From positions 248,001 to 312,000 of the forward strand of contig CAXXFH010000003.1 of the NCBI GenBank assembly GCA_963677085.2: 64,000 nucleotides of DNA, in the 5' to 3' direction. Shown piece after piece: positions 34,836 through 44,432 of this stretch. Every line of letters begins with the position of its first letter. Position 1 is the first letter of the stretch. The DNA is from G963677085 sp963677085 (lineage in GTDB: Bacteria > Planctomycetota > Planctomycetia > Pirellulales > Thermoguttaceae). The notes under the pieces were generated by a model. The model was not told the origin of the DNA. It worked only from the letters and a program-made list of their open reading frames with translations, and did not search any database. The position numbers and the translations under genes were made by a program.

Positions 34836-37156
34836 CGACACTCACCCCTGCTGTTCGAGGCGTTGGCGTTCATCGAGGAAACGGGTTCCGCAAGACGCAT
34901 CGCAGCTAAGGCCGGCCGATTCTTACCCGGCACGACACCTCTCACTAACGAGCTCGCGTTGTGCTGTGTATCTCGATCGCGCCAACGGTACCACCCGTTT
35001 TGCACGATGCTGTACCATCCGTCGAGTTTGGCAGCCAATTTGGCCGCGTTATCGTAGGATTCGGCCTCGAAACGTCCCCAAGTAAACGATGCCGCGTGAG
35101 GAACCACGAGTTCGGTATGGGTAGAAAGCGCACACGTAACACCGGCTCGTTTTGCCGCGGCGACAAGTGCCGTGTCGTGATACCCAAACGGGAAGGCAAA
35201 ACTCGCCTGTGCAAGTCCCAGCCGCTCTCGAAGAACGTCCAAGGATATTTCCAGGTCAGCCTGCAGAGCCTCCGGTTTTCCACAAAAGTCGTCATGCGTG
35301 TGAGTATGACTGCCGAACTCTATCAGGCCGTGGGCAAGCATTTCGCTGCATTGTGCGGTCGACAGCGATCGCCAAAGACTCGGCGTACATCGGCACTGCG
35401 CAACTTTGGTGTCTTCGCCGAATGCCATGAGACAATCGCCATCAAGATACTTGGTAACCAGAAAAACAGTAGCCGGAATCCCTAACGCTTTGAGAATGGG
35501 CCACGCCTGGTTGTAGAGACACTCGTAGCCGTCATCGAATGTTACAACGAAGGTTTTCGGAGGAATCGTTCTTCCTTCGGCCTGATACTCCCAAACGCGT
35601 TGCAAAGACCATGGCGTGTAGCCACGTTTCAACAAGCCTGTCATTTGGCGGCCGAAACACTTGGCCGAAATGGTTCCCGGCAGTTGAGGATGCCCGGCCG
35701 GAAGGTTGGCAATCCGGTGATAAAGCAAAATGCCGAATCGATTTTCGGCCCTACTTCCCAGAAGTCTGCGCATTTGAACAGCGGCCTCGGCCCCGAGCCA
35801 ACGTCGGCAGTGGGTTAACACATGCCTCGGTTTCTTAGAATGACCAGCCGCCGCATTGTTGCGCGATGTGATGCCGTGCTGGTGCTGATGGGCCCGTCCG
35901 TCCTCTTCCGGTTCGAGAACCTGTCGGTAAATATCTGCCATCTCTTCTGCACCGCGAGACCACAGGTAATTTTGAGCGCGTTCGACGGCGCCGCGAGCAA
36001 GCCGTTGCCGGAAGTCGTCGTCGCATGCCAAATGCTCGATAGCCACGGCAAGGCGAGAGATTACCTCTCGTGGTCGGGTAACGGGGATTTTGACTCCGCA
36101 TTGTTCGGTAACGATGTCGTGAACACCCTGGTGGTCCAGGCAGACGATCGGCACTCCCGCGGCGAGTGCTTCGAGATTCACACAAGCCGAGGTATCGCGC
36201 AAGCTGCTAAATACGAAAACGTCGGCCCAGGAATATTGCCGCAATGTCTCTTCGTGCGAAAGTCGTCCGATCCAGGTGATACGTGATTCCAAGCCCGCAT
36301 GTTTTGCACGACGTTGCCACCGCTGCTTCTGTCGCCCTTCGCCAACAACTCGCAACTCGAAATCAACATCCGCCGGCAATCGGGCCAGGGCATCGATTAG
36401 CAGATCGAGCGCCTTGCGGGCCGCTAGTTGGCCTACCCAAAGGATGCGGAGCGGCCGCGGCCCCGATTGCGTTGGTGCCATGCTGCCGGACTGTGAAATG
36501 CCCGTGTCGGAGAACAGCAACGACTCGACACCATAGGCCTGCGAAAACGCTTCTCGAGTTGTCGAATTGGCAGTAAACAGCACAGCAGCTTTGCGCGCGG
36601 CACGGGCGATCCGTCGGCCAAGGTGCAGTTGCAGCTTGTTGCACACGGTGCGCAATCCTTCCATACCAGCCGCCACCGCCCCGGCACGGCCCAGAAAACG
36701 CCAGGGAAGATTTTGTACTCCACCGATGGGTCCCCAAACGAACGGGATATCCAACTTCCAGAGATAGCCTGGCTCACGATACGAACAGAAGGTGAGTTGA
36801 TGAGCCAAATCGAACTGATGTTGCCCGTGTAGACGCCGTGCCACGCGCAGCACCCGCCGCTGCCAAAGGTTATAGGCGATGTACCCCGCCCCCGGCAGAC
36901 GCCACAACAGCGACTCCCAAGGTTTTTGGGGTACGAAGTGAAAGTGCAAGCCCGGAATCTCGCCATGTTGTTCGAGATAGCGCCGTACTCCCGGGCCGAA
37001 CTCACTTTCCTCGCAGATCAACCAGGTGTCGAAGAATCGTGCGATCTGCACTGCGCGGTTCCAACCCACACCGGCCTCCGAACCGCGGTCGGGCGCGCAC
37101 CCGTAGGCAACCATGAGTACGCGTCGACGCTGTTTATCACTATGCGACTGGGTCAT
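34832..37156 (-). CDS. Fusion of GT4 glycosyltransferase and polysaccharide deacetylase
   Basis: 774 residues. Residues 1 to about 405 are a GT-B fold GT4 enzyme: GCAPDRGSEAGVGWN at the N-terminus, ILWVGQLAARKALDLLIDAL and VFVFSSLRDTSACVNLEALAAGVPIVCLD in the donor-binding half. A His-rich linker follows. Residues of about 475-710 are a NodB-type deacetylase: YHRIANLPAG, VVTFDDGY (catalytic and metal Asp), GSHTHTHDD (metal His) and ASFAFPFGYHD. The NodB domain has no signal peptide, so it would act in the cytoplasm on a lipid-linked or nucleotide sugar, unlike most deacetylases of this class. Confidence 0.9.
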   Translation of the reverse strand: MTQSHSDKQRRRVLMVAYGCAPDRGSEAGVGWNRAVQIARFFDTWLICEESEFGPGVRRYLEQHGEIPGLHFHFVPQKPWESLLWRLPGAGYIAYNLWQRRVLRVARRLHGQHQFDLAHQLTFCSYREPGYLWKLDIPFVWGPIGGVQNLPWRFLGRAGAVAAGMEGLRTVCNKLQLHLGRRIARAARKAAVLFTANSTTREAFSQAYGVESLLFSDTGISQSGSMAPTQSGPRPLRILWVGQLAARKALDLLIDALARLPADVDFELRVVGEGRQKQRWQRRAKHAGLESRITWIGRLSHEETLRQYSWADVFVFSSLRDTSACVNLEALAAGVPIVCLDHQGVHDIVTEQCGVKIPVTRPREVISRLAVAIEHLACDDDFRQRLARGAVERAQNYLWSRGAEEMADIYRQVLEPEEDGRAHQHQHGITSRNNAAAGHSKKPRHVLTHCRRWLGAEAAVQMRRLLGSRAENRFGILLYHRIANLPAGHPQLPGTISAKCFGRQMTGLLKRGYTPWSLQRVWEYQAEGRTIPPKTFVVTFDDGYECLYNQAWPILKALGIPATVFLVTKYLDGDCLMAFGEDTKVAQCRCTPSLWRSLSTAQCSEMLAHGLIEFGSHTHTHDDFCGKPEALQADLEISLDVLRERLGLAQASFAFPFGYHDTALVAAAKRAGVTCALSTHTELVVPHAASFTWGRFEAESYDNAAKLAAKLDGWYSIVQNGWYRWRDRDTQHNASSLVRGVVPGKNRPALAAMRLAEPVSSMNANASNSRGECR

Positions 37157-37234
37157 GCCGAATTCGCCGTAAAGGTTCGAGATTGCCGCCCACCGGCATC
37201 GCCTCCTTAGAGGCGATATGTAATATGACTACGA

Positions 37235-38338
37235 TTAGTGGTTCTTTCCCAAAACGACGGCTGGTACGGTTTCGACCAGCAGCCGTAAATCGCGCCAAAA
37301 ACTCTGCTTGCGGGCGTAGGCGGCATCCATCCGCATCCAATCGTCGAAGGAGACTTCCGAACGGTCTCTCACCTGCCAGGTGCACGTGAGTCCTGGGGTA
37401 ACGTCCAAACGGCGACTACGCCAACCAAGACATGCTTCCGACTCATCGCAAGGCAAGGGTCGCGGTCCCACCAACGACATGTCGCCTTTCAAAACGTTCC
37501 AGAGTTGCGGCAATTCGTCGAGGCTCGTTGTCCGCAGCCAGCGTCCCACGGTCAACACCCGAGGATCGTCCTTGATCTTAAACGCCGGCCCCTGCCGTTC
37601 GTTGAGTATCTGGAGACTCTGCTTTTTTGCTTCCGCATCGGTCACCATGGTGCGAAACTTCAACATACGAAACGGTTTGCCACCACGCCCGCTCCGCATT
37701 TGCGTAAAAAACACGGGACCTTTCGAGGTGAGTTTGATCGACAGAACAACCGCAACAAACAACGGCAACAACAGCACCAAACCGACACTCGCTCCCAAAA
37801 CGTCCAAGCCCCGTTTCCACATCGGCAATCGCCGAACAAATTGAGAGGTCATCGAGCCTATCGCTCGACGGCCTTCCGACGGCCGCGCATCTTGGACCTC
37901 GCTGGTTTGAGTTTCTGCGCGACGGGTGTCGGTTGGTTCCGAGGGCCAATGCGAGGGGTATACAAAAACCCGGCATTCAGGCAACGGCACGTGCTCAGGA
38001 AACCTCAGGCACAAGTCGTCGGCAAGCGTCCAGGCACCCCAGCCTGGCGTGCTCGGAAGAATGACACCCAAATGCCGGCTGTCCAACCATCCGGCCTCGT
38101 CGGTAATTCGCAGGCGTTGCCCAAACAGTCGTGCCAGGTACCTCAGCGTAACCCGACCACTTCGCCAGTCGCGCACTCCGAACAACAGCAACGAGAATTC
38201 GTCGCCGGAGCGATCGGTCCGTGCCCGTTCGCGCTCGAGCATTCGCCGGAACTGCTTCGAGGCAGGAAGCCGCTGCAGCACGTTGTCTTCTCGAAACCTC
38301 ACGATATCTAGAAGGTTCTGAAACACCGTCGTTATCAT
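37235..38338 (-). CDS. Priming sugar transferase with N-terminal GGDEF-like domain
   Basis: 367 residues from MITTVFQNLL; the start overlaps the BY-kinase-like stop (ATGA). Residues of about 165-365 are a bacterial sugar transferase (PF02397): WKRGLDVLGASVGLVLLLPLF (membrane helix), KFRTMVTDA and SLDELPQLWNVLKGDMSLVGPRP. It should move a sugar phosphate from a nucleotide sugar to undecaprenyl phosphate, starting synthesis. Residues of about 25-140 (FRRMLERERARTDRSGDEFSLLLFGV, RITDEAGWLDSRHLGVILP) resemble a degenerate nucleotide cyclase-like domain. The GGDEF active loop is replaced, so catalysis is unlikely. Confidence 0.9.
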   Translation of the reverse strand: MITTVFQNLLDIVRFREDNVLQRLPASKQFRRMLERERARTDRSGDEFSLLLFGVRDWRSGRVTLRYLARLFGQRLRITDEAGWLDSRHLGVILPSTPGWGAWTLADDLCLRFPEHVPLPECRVFVYPSHWPSEPTDTRRAETQTSEVQDARPSEGRRAIGSMTSQFVRRLPMWKRGLDVLGASVGLVLLLPLFVAVVLSIKLTSKGPVFFTQMRSGRGGKPFRMLKFRTMVTDAEAKKQSLQILNERQGPAFKIKDDPRVLTVGRWLRTTSLDELPQLWNVLKGDMSLVGPRPLPCDESEACLGWRSRRLDVTPGLTCTWQVRDRSEVSFDDWMRMDAAYARKQSFWRDLRLLVETVPAVVLGKNH

Positions 38339-39042
38339 CCCGTGCCATCTCCAGACACATTTTGTAACCAACTGGGTAAATACTGTTGCCGTTTGTTGAG
38401 GAGTACTCCGAGCAAGTTCGCGTGAGCCTGCGCGAGCAACTCCTTGGCCCGTTGGGCAGCCGTCCAGGAGACTTTTTCTGTCTCCACGACGAGGACGATG
38501 CCATCGAAAAGGCTTGCCAGCCGACTGGTGCAACTCTGTTGGCCGACGAGAGGCAGGTCAAAAATCACCAGTTCAAACTCCGCAGCCAGTTCGTCGAGAA
38601 GCATGGGCCACATTGCCGTGGTACACAGCTTGGCGGCGCTGTGCTGGAGTTCTCCCGCACAAAGCACCGATAGCCCGGCAAATGACGTTTGCCGAAAAAC
38701 TCCCGCGCAAAGCTCGCCAGCTTCGAGGCACTCCACCAGGCCCGGCGCAAGTTCTAGCTGAAAGGTCTTGTGAAGCGTCGGGCTCGCCAGATTGCCGTCG
38801 ACGAGGACCACCCGTCCTGCTTCTTTGGCTGCCGCCGTGGCCGCCAGGTGGGCAGCAAGTGTGCTAACCCCCTCACCCCGAGCAGTACTCGTGATGCCCA
38901 ATGTGCGAGGAGGCACCACCCCGTTTCGACGCGGCCACCCGAGCCTCTCCAGCACCCTTTGGCAGCATTCGAAAAGTTCATTGTGATGAGCGACGGCACT
39001 GGACATCGTTTCGACAGTGCATTGAGTGATTCGCGCAGCCAT
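38335..39042 (-). CDS. BY-kinase-like ParA/MinD-type ATPase lacking the Walker A lysine
   Basis: 235 residues, aligned with the CpsD/Wzc kinase domain. The P-loop reads GITSTARGEGVST: the lysine expected in GEGKST is Val59. Walker A' is VVLVDGN (78-84), and LASPTLHKTF follows as in BY-kinases. Walker B is LVIFDLP. There is no C-terminal Tyr cluster (ending SGDGTG), so it cannot autophosphorylate in the usual way. It is probably the first gene of the minus-strand exopolysaccharide operon, 395 bp from the divergent Wzz-like gene, its expected partner. It may bind nucleotide but regulate without classical kinase activity. Confidence 0.85.
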   Translation of the reverse strand: MAARITQCTVETMSSAVAHHNELFECCQRVLERLGWPRRNGVVPPRTLGITSTARGEGVSTLAAHLAATAAAKEAGRVVLVDGNLASPTLHKTFQLELAPGLVECLEAGELCAGVFRQTSFAGLSVLCAGELQHSAAKLCTTAMWPMLLDELAAEFELVIFDLPLVGQQSCTSRLASLFDGIVLVVETEKVSWTAAQRAKELLAQAHANLLGVLLNKRQQYLPSWLQNVSGDGTG

Positions 39043-39437
39043 TCAGCCTACATCCTCCATTCAACTCGCACACCCCGAATTATTGACACATCGTAGACTG
39101 CCCAGTATACTCATATTCACGCGAGACTCAAGTTTTTAGTGGTCCAAAAGGCCTGTTTGACTATGCCCACACAGTCGGGCTCTGAGGCATCAGAGGCTGA
39201 GACATCAGGAGATCCCCTGGCTGCGGAGAACCACTGAGCCACAACACACCACCCACAGAAGGGTGTGGCAATACAGAGAGTCGCTCCAAGGAATCCGCCG
39301 GGCTGGAGGGGGAAAGCTTCATTTTGCAGAAGCGCTAGCGACTCATTTAAGGAAAGCGATCCTGAGAATGGTGTTTTTATCAATCGCGTTGCTGCTTCCC
39401 TGCGACCGAAATGCCAATTGCTAAAAGGTCAGTTGCC
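39043..39437. other. Divergent promoter region of the exopolysaccharide locus
   Basis: This 395 bp gap separates the minus-strand operon start from the Wzz-like gene. No gene, clear hairpin operator or -35/-10 pair was identified. A short direct repeat (GCATCAGAGGCTGAGACATCAGG, two GASACATCAG-like halves) lies near 39185-39210. Confidence 0.4.
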
Positions 39438-41018
39438 ATGAGCGAAACCCGCTTGCTACCTCTACTGGGGGATGTTGCCCAGGCATTGTCGCGACACAAA
39501 AAGAAGGCCGTGAGCGTCTTCCTGCTTGCCGTGGGAACGGCCACTTTGGCGGCATTCCTGCTACCGAAGTCATACCGCTCTGAGGCAAAGCTATTCGTGC
39601 GGTTGGGCCGGGAGAATGCCACCCTCGACACAACGGTCAGTCCAGGACGAGAACCGGTCGTCGCCATTCCCATGTCTCGCGAGAATGAAATCAACTCGCT
39701 AGTCGAGGTTCTCCGCAGCCGGGCGATGCTGGAAAAGGTCGTCGACGGAATCGGCTCGCAAGCAATTCTCCAACCGCCAGCGGAGCCGACACCCAATCGG
39801 TTGGACGCTCCAGGAGCGGTGGCATCCAGGCAAAAACAATCGAACAATGAAACGCCAAACGCCGAATCGCTGGTCTCTTTGCCAGCCGAGCATGAAAAGG
39901 CGATCCAAATGCTTCAACAACGGGTTTCCGTGGTGCCTACGCGCAATTCGACGGTCATCGGCGTCATTTGCATGGGGCCCTCGCCGCAATGGGCTCAGCG
40001 TATCGTCGACGAATTGGTCGAACTCTACTTAGCAGAACACATCCGTTTGAACCGCTCCGAAGGATCTCTCGATTTTTTCGCTGCTCAAATGGTTCAATTA
40101 CGGCAAGAACTGATGGACAAGGAGTTGAAGCTGCGCGATGTGAAGTCGGCCACTGGAATCGCTTCGCCCATCGACCAGCAAAAGGCGATTGTTCAACAAA
40201 TCACCGAATTGCACGATGAAATGGCTCTTGCCGAACGCGGTTTCGCGGTTTCCTGCGAAAAGGTGCAACAACTGCAAAGCCAATTGAACAACTTACCGGA
40301 AAAGCAAGTAACCAGTTCGACAGAAGGCCTTCCGAACGAGGGCACCGACCTGATGCGCAACGAGTTGTATCGTCTGCGTCTGCAAAGAGAGGCCGCCGCC
40401 GCCAAATACACCCAGAATCATCCGATGATGCATCAGGCCGAAGAGCAGCTTGCCGAAGCACAACGGGTTATAAATCAGCAAGAAGCGTCACGAACCCAAG
40501 TGACCACCGCCAACAGCCGGCCTTACGAGGAAACCCGGTTGTCGTTACTCAAGGAACAGTCGGAGATGGCCTCGTGGCAAACGAAAAAGAGCACGCTCGC
40601 AACCCAGCTAGCCGATGCACAACGCGACCTAAGAGAGTTCAACAAGAACGAACTTACCATCGCGCAGTTACAGCGCGATGTCGACTTGGCACGAACCAAC
40701 TACCAGGCGTATGCGGCAAGCGCCGAACGTGCCCGAATCGACTTGGCCCTAGAAAATCAACACATGTCGAACATTAGTGTGGTGCAACCCGCAACATACG
40801 AAACCAAACCCATTGGCCCACGCAAAGCAGTGATTCTAGGACTTGGGCTAATCTCTGGGATGCTGGGTGCCTTCACGATGGCGCTGTTGTGCGACTTCTT
40901 TGATCGGCGGTTCCATACGCCGGAAGACGTTGAAGAGCGACTCGATATGTCGGTCTTGGGTTCTGTTCCACGGTTGCGACCCGAGGAATTGATCCTCACC
41001 GGCAATGGCTGTTCGTAA
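39438..41018 (+). CDS. Wzz/GumC-type polysaccharide chain-length determinant
   Basis: 526 residues; the ATG at 39438 has AAAGG upstream. A membrane helix at about 33-54 (AVSVFLLAVGTATLAAFLLP) is followed by the Wzz domain (EAKLFVRLGRENATLD), long coiled coils (190-420; QQKAIVQQITELHDEMALAE) and a GNVR-like region (RDVDLARTNYQAYAASAERARIDL). A second helix lies near 465-490 (AVILGLGLISGMLGAFTMALL). A short cytoplasmic tail (FFDRRFHTPEDVEERLDMSVLGSVPRL) matches the link to a BY-kinase, which here is a separate protein encoded divergently. It should set chain length and form the periplasmic part of the export complex. Confidence 0.92.
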   Translation: MSETRLLPLLGDVAQALSRHKKKAVSVFLLAVGTATLAAFLLPKSYRSEAKLFVRLGRENATLDTTVSPGREPVVAIPMSRENEINSLVEVLRSRAMLEKVVDGIGSQAILQPPAEPTPNRLDAPGAVASRQKQSNNETPNAESLVSLPAEHEKAIQMLQQRVSVVPTRNSTVIGVICMGPSPQWAQRIVDELVELYLAEHIRLNRSEGSLDFFAAQMVQLRQELMDKELKLRDVKSATGIASPIDQQKAIVQQITELHDEMALAERGFAVSCEKVQQLQSQLNNLPEKQVTSSTEGLPNEGTDLMRNELYRLRLQREAAAAKYTQNHPMMHQAEEQLAEAQRVINQQEASRTQVTTANSRPYEETRLSLLKEQSEMASWQTKKSTLATQLADAQRDLREFNKNELTIAQLQRDVDLARTNYQAYAASAERARIDLALENQHMSNISVVQPATYETKPIGPRKAVILGLGLISGMLGAFTMALLCDFFDRRFHTPEDVEERLDMSVLGSVPRLRPEELILTGNGCS

Positions 41019-41102
41019 ACGACGGGCCTTAGCCACGCTACGACGTGTCAGTTGTGGTTGGGCGGAATACTCCGGCCGTAGGGCATTTCCCCGAACAACC
41101 TC

Positions 41103-42656
41103 TCACGGGTCGTGCGATACGGCTTGGATTCGAGCCAGGGAATCGAAGGCACCGCTATGTGTGAGTCCCTCGTACGCCTGCACGTAGGCCCGATATAGTT
41201 GTTCATAGCGCTCGTGGCGTTTCGGGTCGGGTTCCACCCGGTCTGCGACGTGTACCATCGCGGCAACACCTTCTTCGATGGAGGCAAATACTCCGGCACC
41301 AACCCCGCCGAGCAAAGCAGCGCCCAACACCGTCGACTCGCCGATTTGCAGCGTCTCGACAGGCCGGCCGTATACATCGGCCTGGATCTGGTTCCAAAGC
41401 ATCGAACGGGTGGCCCCTCCGCCGATTCGCAGCGACCGCACCGACAGCCCGGCCGCACACCATTGCTCGAATATGTCGCGGATTTCCAGGACCACGCCTT
41501 CCATCACCGCGCGGGTCATCTCTGCACGGCCGTGGGAAAAAGAAAGGCCGACGAAGGCCGCGCGAGCCTGGACGTTCCAACGTGGCGTGGCGGCCGTGGC
41601 CAGGTACGGAAGATAAAGCAATCCCCGGCTACCGGGCTCAGCCGCGGCGGCCAATTGGTCGAGTTGCTCGTAGGCATCGGGACCTCCGGCCGTCTCGATC
41701 CGCTTCTCGCTCGTGCAAGCCACATCGCGGTACCAACGGAGCGATGCTGCGGCCGCGTTGGAAAGGCCCTCGACCTCCCACTGGCCTGGTGCCACGTGAT
41801 GGGTAATCATCATTCCGCCAAACCCGGCCAACGGACGCTCTGTTGGAAGGATCGCCAAACCCGCAGTCCCCAAAGTCACGGTAGCTATTCCCGGCTCGAT
41901 GGCGCCCATTCCCAATACGCTGCAATTCTGGTCGCCCGCGCCAACGCACAACGGTGTGCCTACGGCGAAGCCCGTTTTTTTGGCAACGGCCGGACTGACT
42001 GTACCCACCTGGGTACCGGGCGGCGTGGGACGGCCGAACATTTCGGGGCTCAGGTTGAGGCGCTCCAGTAGCGGCAGATTCCAGTCCGCACGATGCACAT
42101 CCCACACTCCGTAGAAGACAGCACAACACAAGTCCGTGTAGAAGTCGTCGGCACCGAATGCCCGTAGCACAAGATCGTGGTTCTGCACGAACCGGGCAGT
42201 TCTGGCCAGCAAAGCCGGTTCGTGTTTACGCATCCAGAGGATCTTGCTGATAATCCACGTCGTGCCCAACGGCAAACCGTTTTCCGCGTAGTATTGTTCG
42301 GCCGAGATGACTTGGCGCAGATCCTCTACCTCTTCGCAAGTTCGGGCGTCCTGCCACGAAAACATAGGCCGGACTGCGCTGCCATCCGCGTCAACCGGAC
42401 AAGCGACCGAGCGTTGCGCGGAAAATCCGATCGATGCGATGCGATGCCGGTCGATACCCGACTGACCGATGGCCGCACGACATGCCTGCATCGCTCGCTC
42501 GATCAATAGGCACGGCTCCTGCTCGACCCAGCCCGGCCGTGGATAACTGGCCTCGTAGTCGCAACAATGGCTGGCCAGGGGTTGGCCACGCAGGTCGAAA
42601 ATCGTACACCGCGCGCCGCTTGTACCAACATCCACCCCAGCCAGGTAGTCTGTCAT
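41103..42656 (-). CDS. FGGY-family carbohydrate kinase (xylulokinase-like)
   Basis: 517 residues. The phosphate-1 motif is GVDVGTSGARCTIFD, followed by SIGFSAQRSVACPVDADG, a substrate segment MFSWQDART and the C-terminal ATP-binding GGGATRSMLWNQIQADVYGRPV. Members phosphorylate pentuloses, glycerol, erythritol or similar polyols. The closest feel is xylulokinase, but the neighbours (two aldolases and a HAD phosphatase) argue against simple xylulose use, since no xylose isomerase gene is adjacent. AGAGGTG precedes the ATG. Confidence 0.88.
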   Translation of the reverse strand: MTDYLAGVDVGTSGARCTIFDLRGQPLASHCCDYEASYPRPGWVEQEPCLLIERAMQACRAAIGQSGIDRHRIASIGFSAQRSVACPVDADGSAVRPMFSWQDARTCEEVEDLRQVISAEQYYAENGLPLGTTWIISKILWMRKHEPALLARTARFVQNHDLVLRAFGADDFYTDLCCAVFYGVWDVHRADWNLPLLERLNLSPEMFGRPTPPGTQVGTVSPAVAKKTGFAVGTPLCVGAGDQNCSVLGMGAIEPGIATVTLGTAGLAILPTERPLAGFGGMMITHHVAPGQWEVEGLSNAAAASLRWYRDVACTSEKRIETAGGPDAYEQLDQLAAAAEPGSRGLLYLPYLATAATPRWNVQARAAFVGLSFSHGRAEMTRAVMEGVVLEIRDIFEQWCAAGLSVRSLRIGGGATRSMLWNQIQADVYGRPVETLQIGESTVLGAALLGGVGAGVFASIEEGVAAMVHVADRVEPDPKRHERYEQLYRAYVQAYEGLTHSGAFDSLARIQAVSHDP

Positions 42657-42780
42657 GTTTCACCTCTGGCGTCGTTGTATGGCTGCCCGCAAGCTAACCG
42701 TTTCTATGTCTTCCGATTCATTGAACGGCCGGTTACGGCTAAACGCATTACGGCCGCGTTCGCGACGGTCGCAATGCCGT

Positions 42781-43515
42781 TCATTCAACAGGTACGGGTC
42801 GTTCGGCCTTCACCAAGCCGACACTGCGGAGCATGTCAAGGGAGTCGACAATTTCCGGCCCCGCCCGAGTACCGATACGGTCGGCTCCAGCCAGGAGAAA
42901 TACAAGGGCATTTTGCGGTCGTGGGAACTTCACGCCCGAGACTTTCAGCTGCACCGGAGCGTCGCCTACCGCGTCGCGCATCACGAGGAACTGTTGAAGG
43001 CTGGGGCCGTCAAACTGTCCGCTAGAGGTTTTGACGAAGTCGATTCCCGCTTCGACTACCATTTTGGTCCCGGCCGTAATTTCGTCGTCGGTCAAATAAC
43101 ACACTTCCAGAATACACTTCGTCACGGCCCCGGCGCCGGCCTGTTTGAGCAACCGCAACTCTTCGGCCACAGTCGCGTGGTCGCCGCTCTTTAGGGCACC
43201 GATATTCATCACCATGTCGACGGCCGTACAACCGCGACGCACCGCATCCTCCACTTCGAAAGCCTTCACCGCCGGCGGGGCGCTGCCGAAGGGAAACGCG
43301 ATGCCCGTACCGATTTCGACGTCGCCTATGTCGGCCAACTCCTCGCAGACCACGGGGATCCAAAAGGCGCTGCTTGTATAGAAGGCGGCGAACCCGTATC
43401 GACGAGTAAGAGCGCAACCTTCGCGAATCTCCGCTTCGGTAGTCTGTTTCGGCAATATCGAAAAGTCGATGGCGTTGGCCAACACCTTCGCGTCAAGCCG
43501 CTGGAAATCAATCAT
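42781..43515 (-). CDS. DeoC/LacD-family class I aldolase
   Basis: 244 residues from MIDFQRLDAKVLANAIDFSIL; AGGAGAT precedes the ATG at 43515. The DERA-type TIM barrel shows the Schiff-base lysine region GIDFVKTSSGQF and a second lysine in QLKVSGVKF. The proton-relay Asp region is AVDMVMNIGAL. The usual second strand (AAVCVNP) is replaced by FAAFYTSSAFW, so the pocket differs from true deoxyribose-phosphate aldolase. It should cleave a phosphorylated sugar through a lysine imine. The physiological substrate is unknown. Confidence 0.82.
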   Translation of the reverse strand: MIDFQRLDAKVLANAIDFSILPKQTTEAEIREGCALTRRYGFAAFYTSSAFWIPVVCEELADIGDVEIGTGIAFPFGSAPPAVKAFEVEDAVRRGCTAVDMVMNIGALKSGDHATVAEELRLLKQAGAGAVTKCILEVCYLTDDEITAGTKMVVEAGIDFVKTSSGQFDGPSLQQFLVMRDAVGDAPVQLKVSGVKFPRPQNALVFLLAGADRIGTRAGPEIVDSLDMLRSVGLVKAERPVPVE

Positions 43516-43606
43516 GGGTTCATCTCCTGTCCCCACTGCAAAATCAGAAATTACCTGGCAATAGACACGTTTTTACTGCAATCGGGTCAAACGGCCGTTT
43601 GAACTG

Positions 43607-43621
43607 TGAAACCGCCACTAC
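43607..43621. repeat. 15-bp repeat C, copy 2
   Basis: TGAAACCGCCACTAC, identical to 18086-18100, in the gap between the DeoC-like and HAD genes. Confidence 0.45.
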
Positions 43622-43658
43622 TGAATTCCCACTTCATCATTCTGCCACAAAATATCCG

Positions 43659-44432
43659 TTAAAGGTCACCACTGAACAACTCCACCAAAGCTTGAGCGTG
43701 AACGCAACCGTTGGTTAAGGACAGTGCCCGTCCATCGGACCGTAGTTCCGCGTGCGGACCGTCCGTTTCGCCGAGGCAGTTAACAACCACATCGGCCATG
43801 CTCAAGTCCTCGTTCTCCGTATACGGGTTCGTCGTCGCCACCACGTGCATGCCGGCGGTCTTGGCAGCAACGGAACCAATGTGCGAGTCCTCGAAAACCA
43901 CGCACTGGTCTGCCTGCAACCCACTCTTTTCCAAGGCCAACAGGTAGATAGCCGGGTCGGGCTTCTTGGCTGGTACCACATCGCCGGCCAGCACAAACTG
44001 AAAGGGAATGCCTTCGAGCATGCCGTGGGCAATCGCTCGGGCGGCCCGTTCGTTCGAGGTCGTGCAGACGCCAAGTGTCAGCCCCAAGCCGGCCGCCTCT
44101 TCCATAATTCGGCGTACGCCCGCGCGCAACGGCAATGCGCCGCTTTCGATCAATTCGATGAAAATGTCCGTCTTACGGCGATGGAGTCGCTGAATCAGTT
44201 CCGGCACATCGTCGGGCTTCACCTCGACGCCGAAACCCTTGGTCTTCAAGTAGTGGGTCATCCGCTCTTTGCCGCCGCCGACCTGGAGCAGTTCGTGGTA
44301 TTCTTGCACACTCCACTCGACGTCGAAACCGAATTCGGCGAAAGTCCGGTTAAAGGCTACCCGGTGACCGTCGCGCTCCGTGTCGACGATCACTCCGTCC
44401 TGATCGAAAATGAATGCCTTGATTCGACTCAC
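43659..44432 (-). CDS. HAD-superfamily phosphatase (CbbY/beta-phosphoglucomutase-like)
   Basis: 257 residues from a GTG at 44432 that overlaps the aldolase stop by 4 bp (GTGA). HAD motif I is FDQDGVIVDTE (nucleophile Asp and acid/base Asp), motif II is LGVCTTSNE, motif III is the Lys in PAKKPDP, and motif IV is VVFEDSHIGSVAA. The helical cap matches CbbY-like enzymes, which hydrolyse or isomerise sugar phosphates. Coupling to the class II aldolase suggests a role in removing or rearranging phosphate on a pathway intermediate. Confidence 0.88.
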   Translation of the reverse strand: MSRIKAFIFDQDGVIVDTERDGHRVAFNRTFAEFGFDVEWSVQEYHELLQVGGGKERMTHYLKTKGFGVEVKPDDVPELIQRLHRRKTDIFIELIESGALPLRAGVRRIMEEAAGLGLTLGVCTTSNERAARAIAHGMLEGIPFQFVLAGDVVPAKKPDPAIYLLALEKSGLQADQCVVFEDSHIGSVAAKTAGMHVVATTNPYTENEDLSMADVVVNCLGETDGPHAELRSDGRALSLTNGCVHAQALVELFSGDL

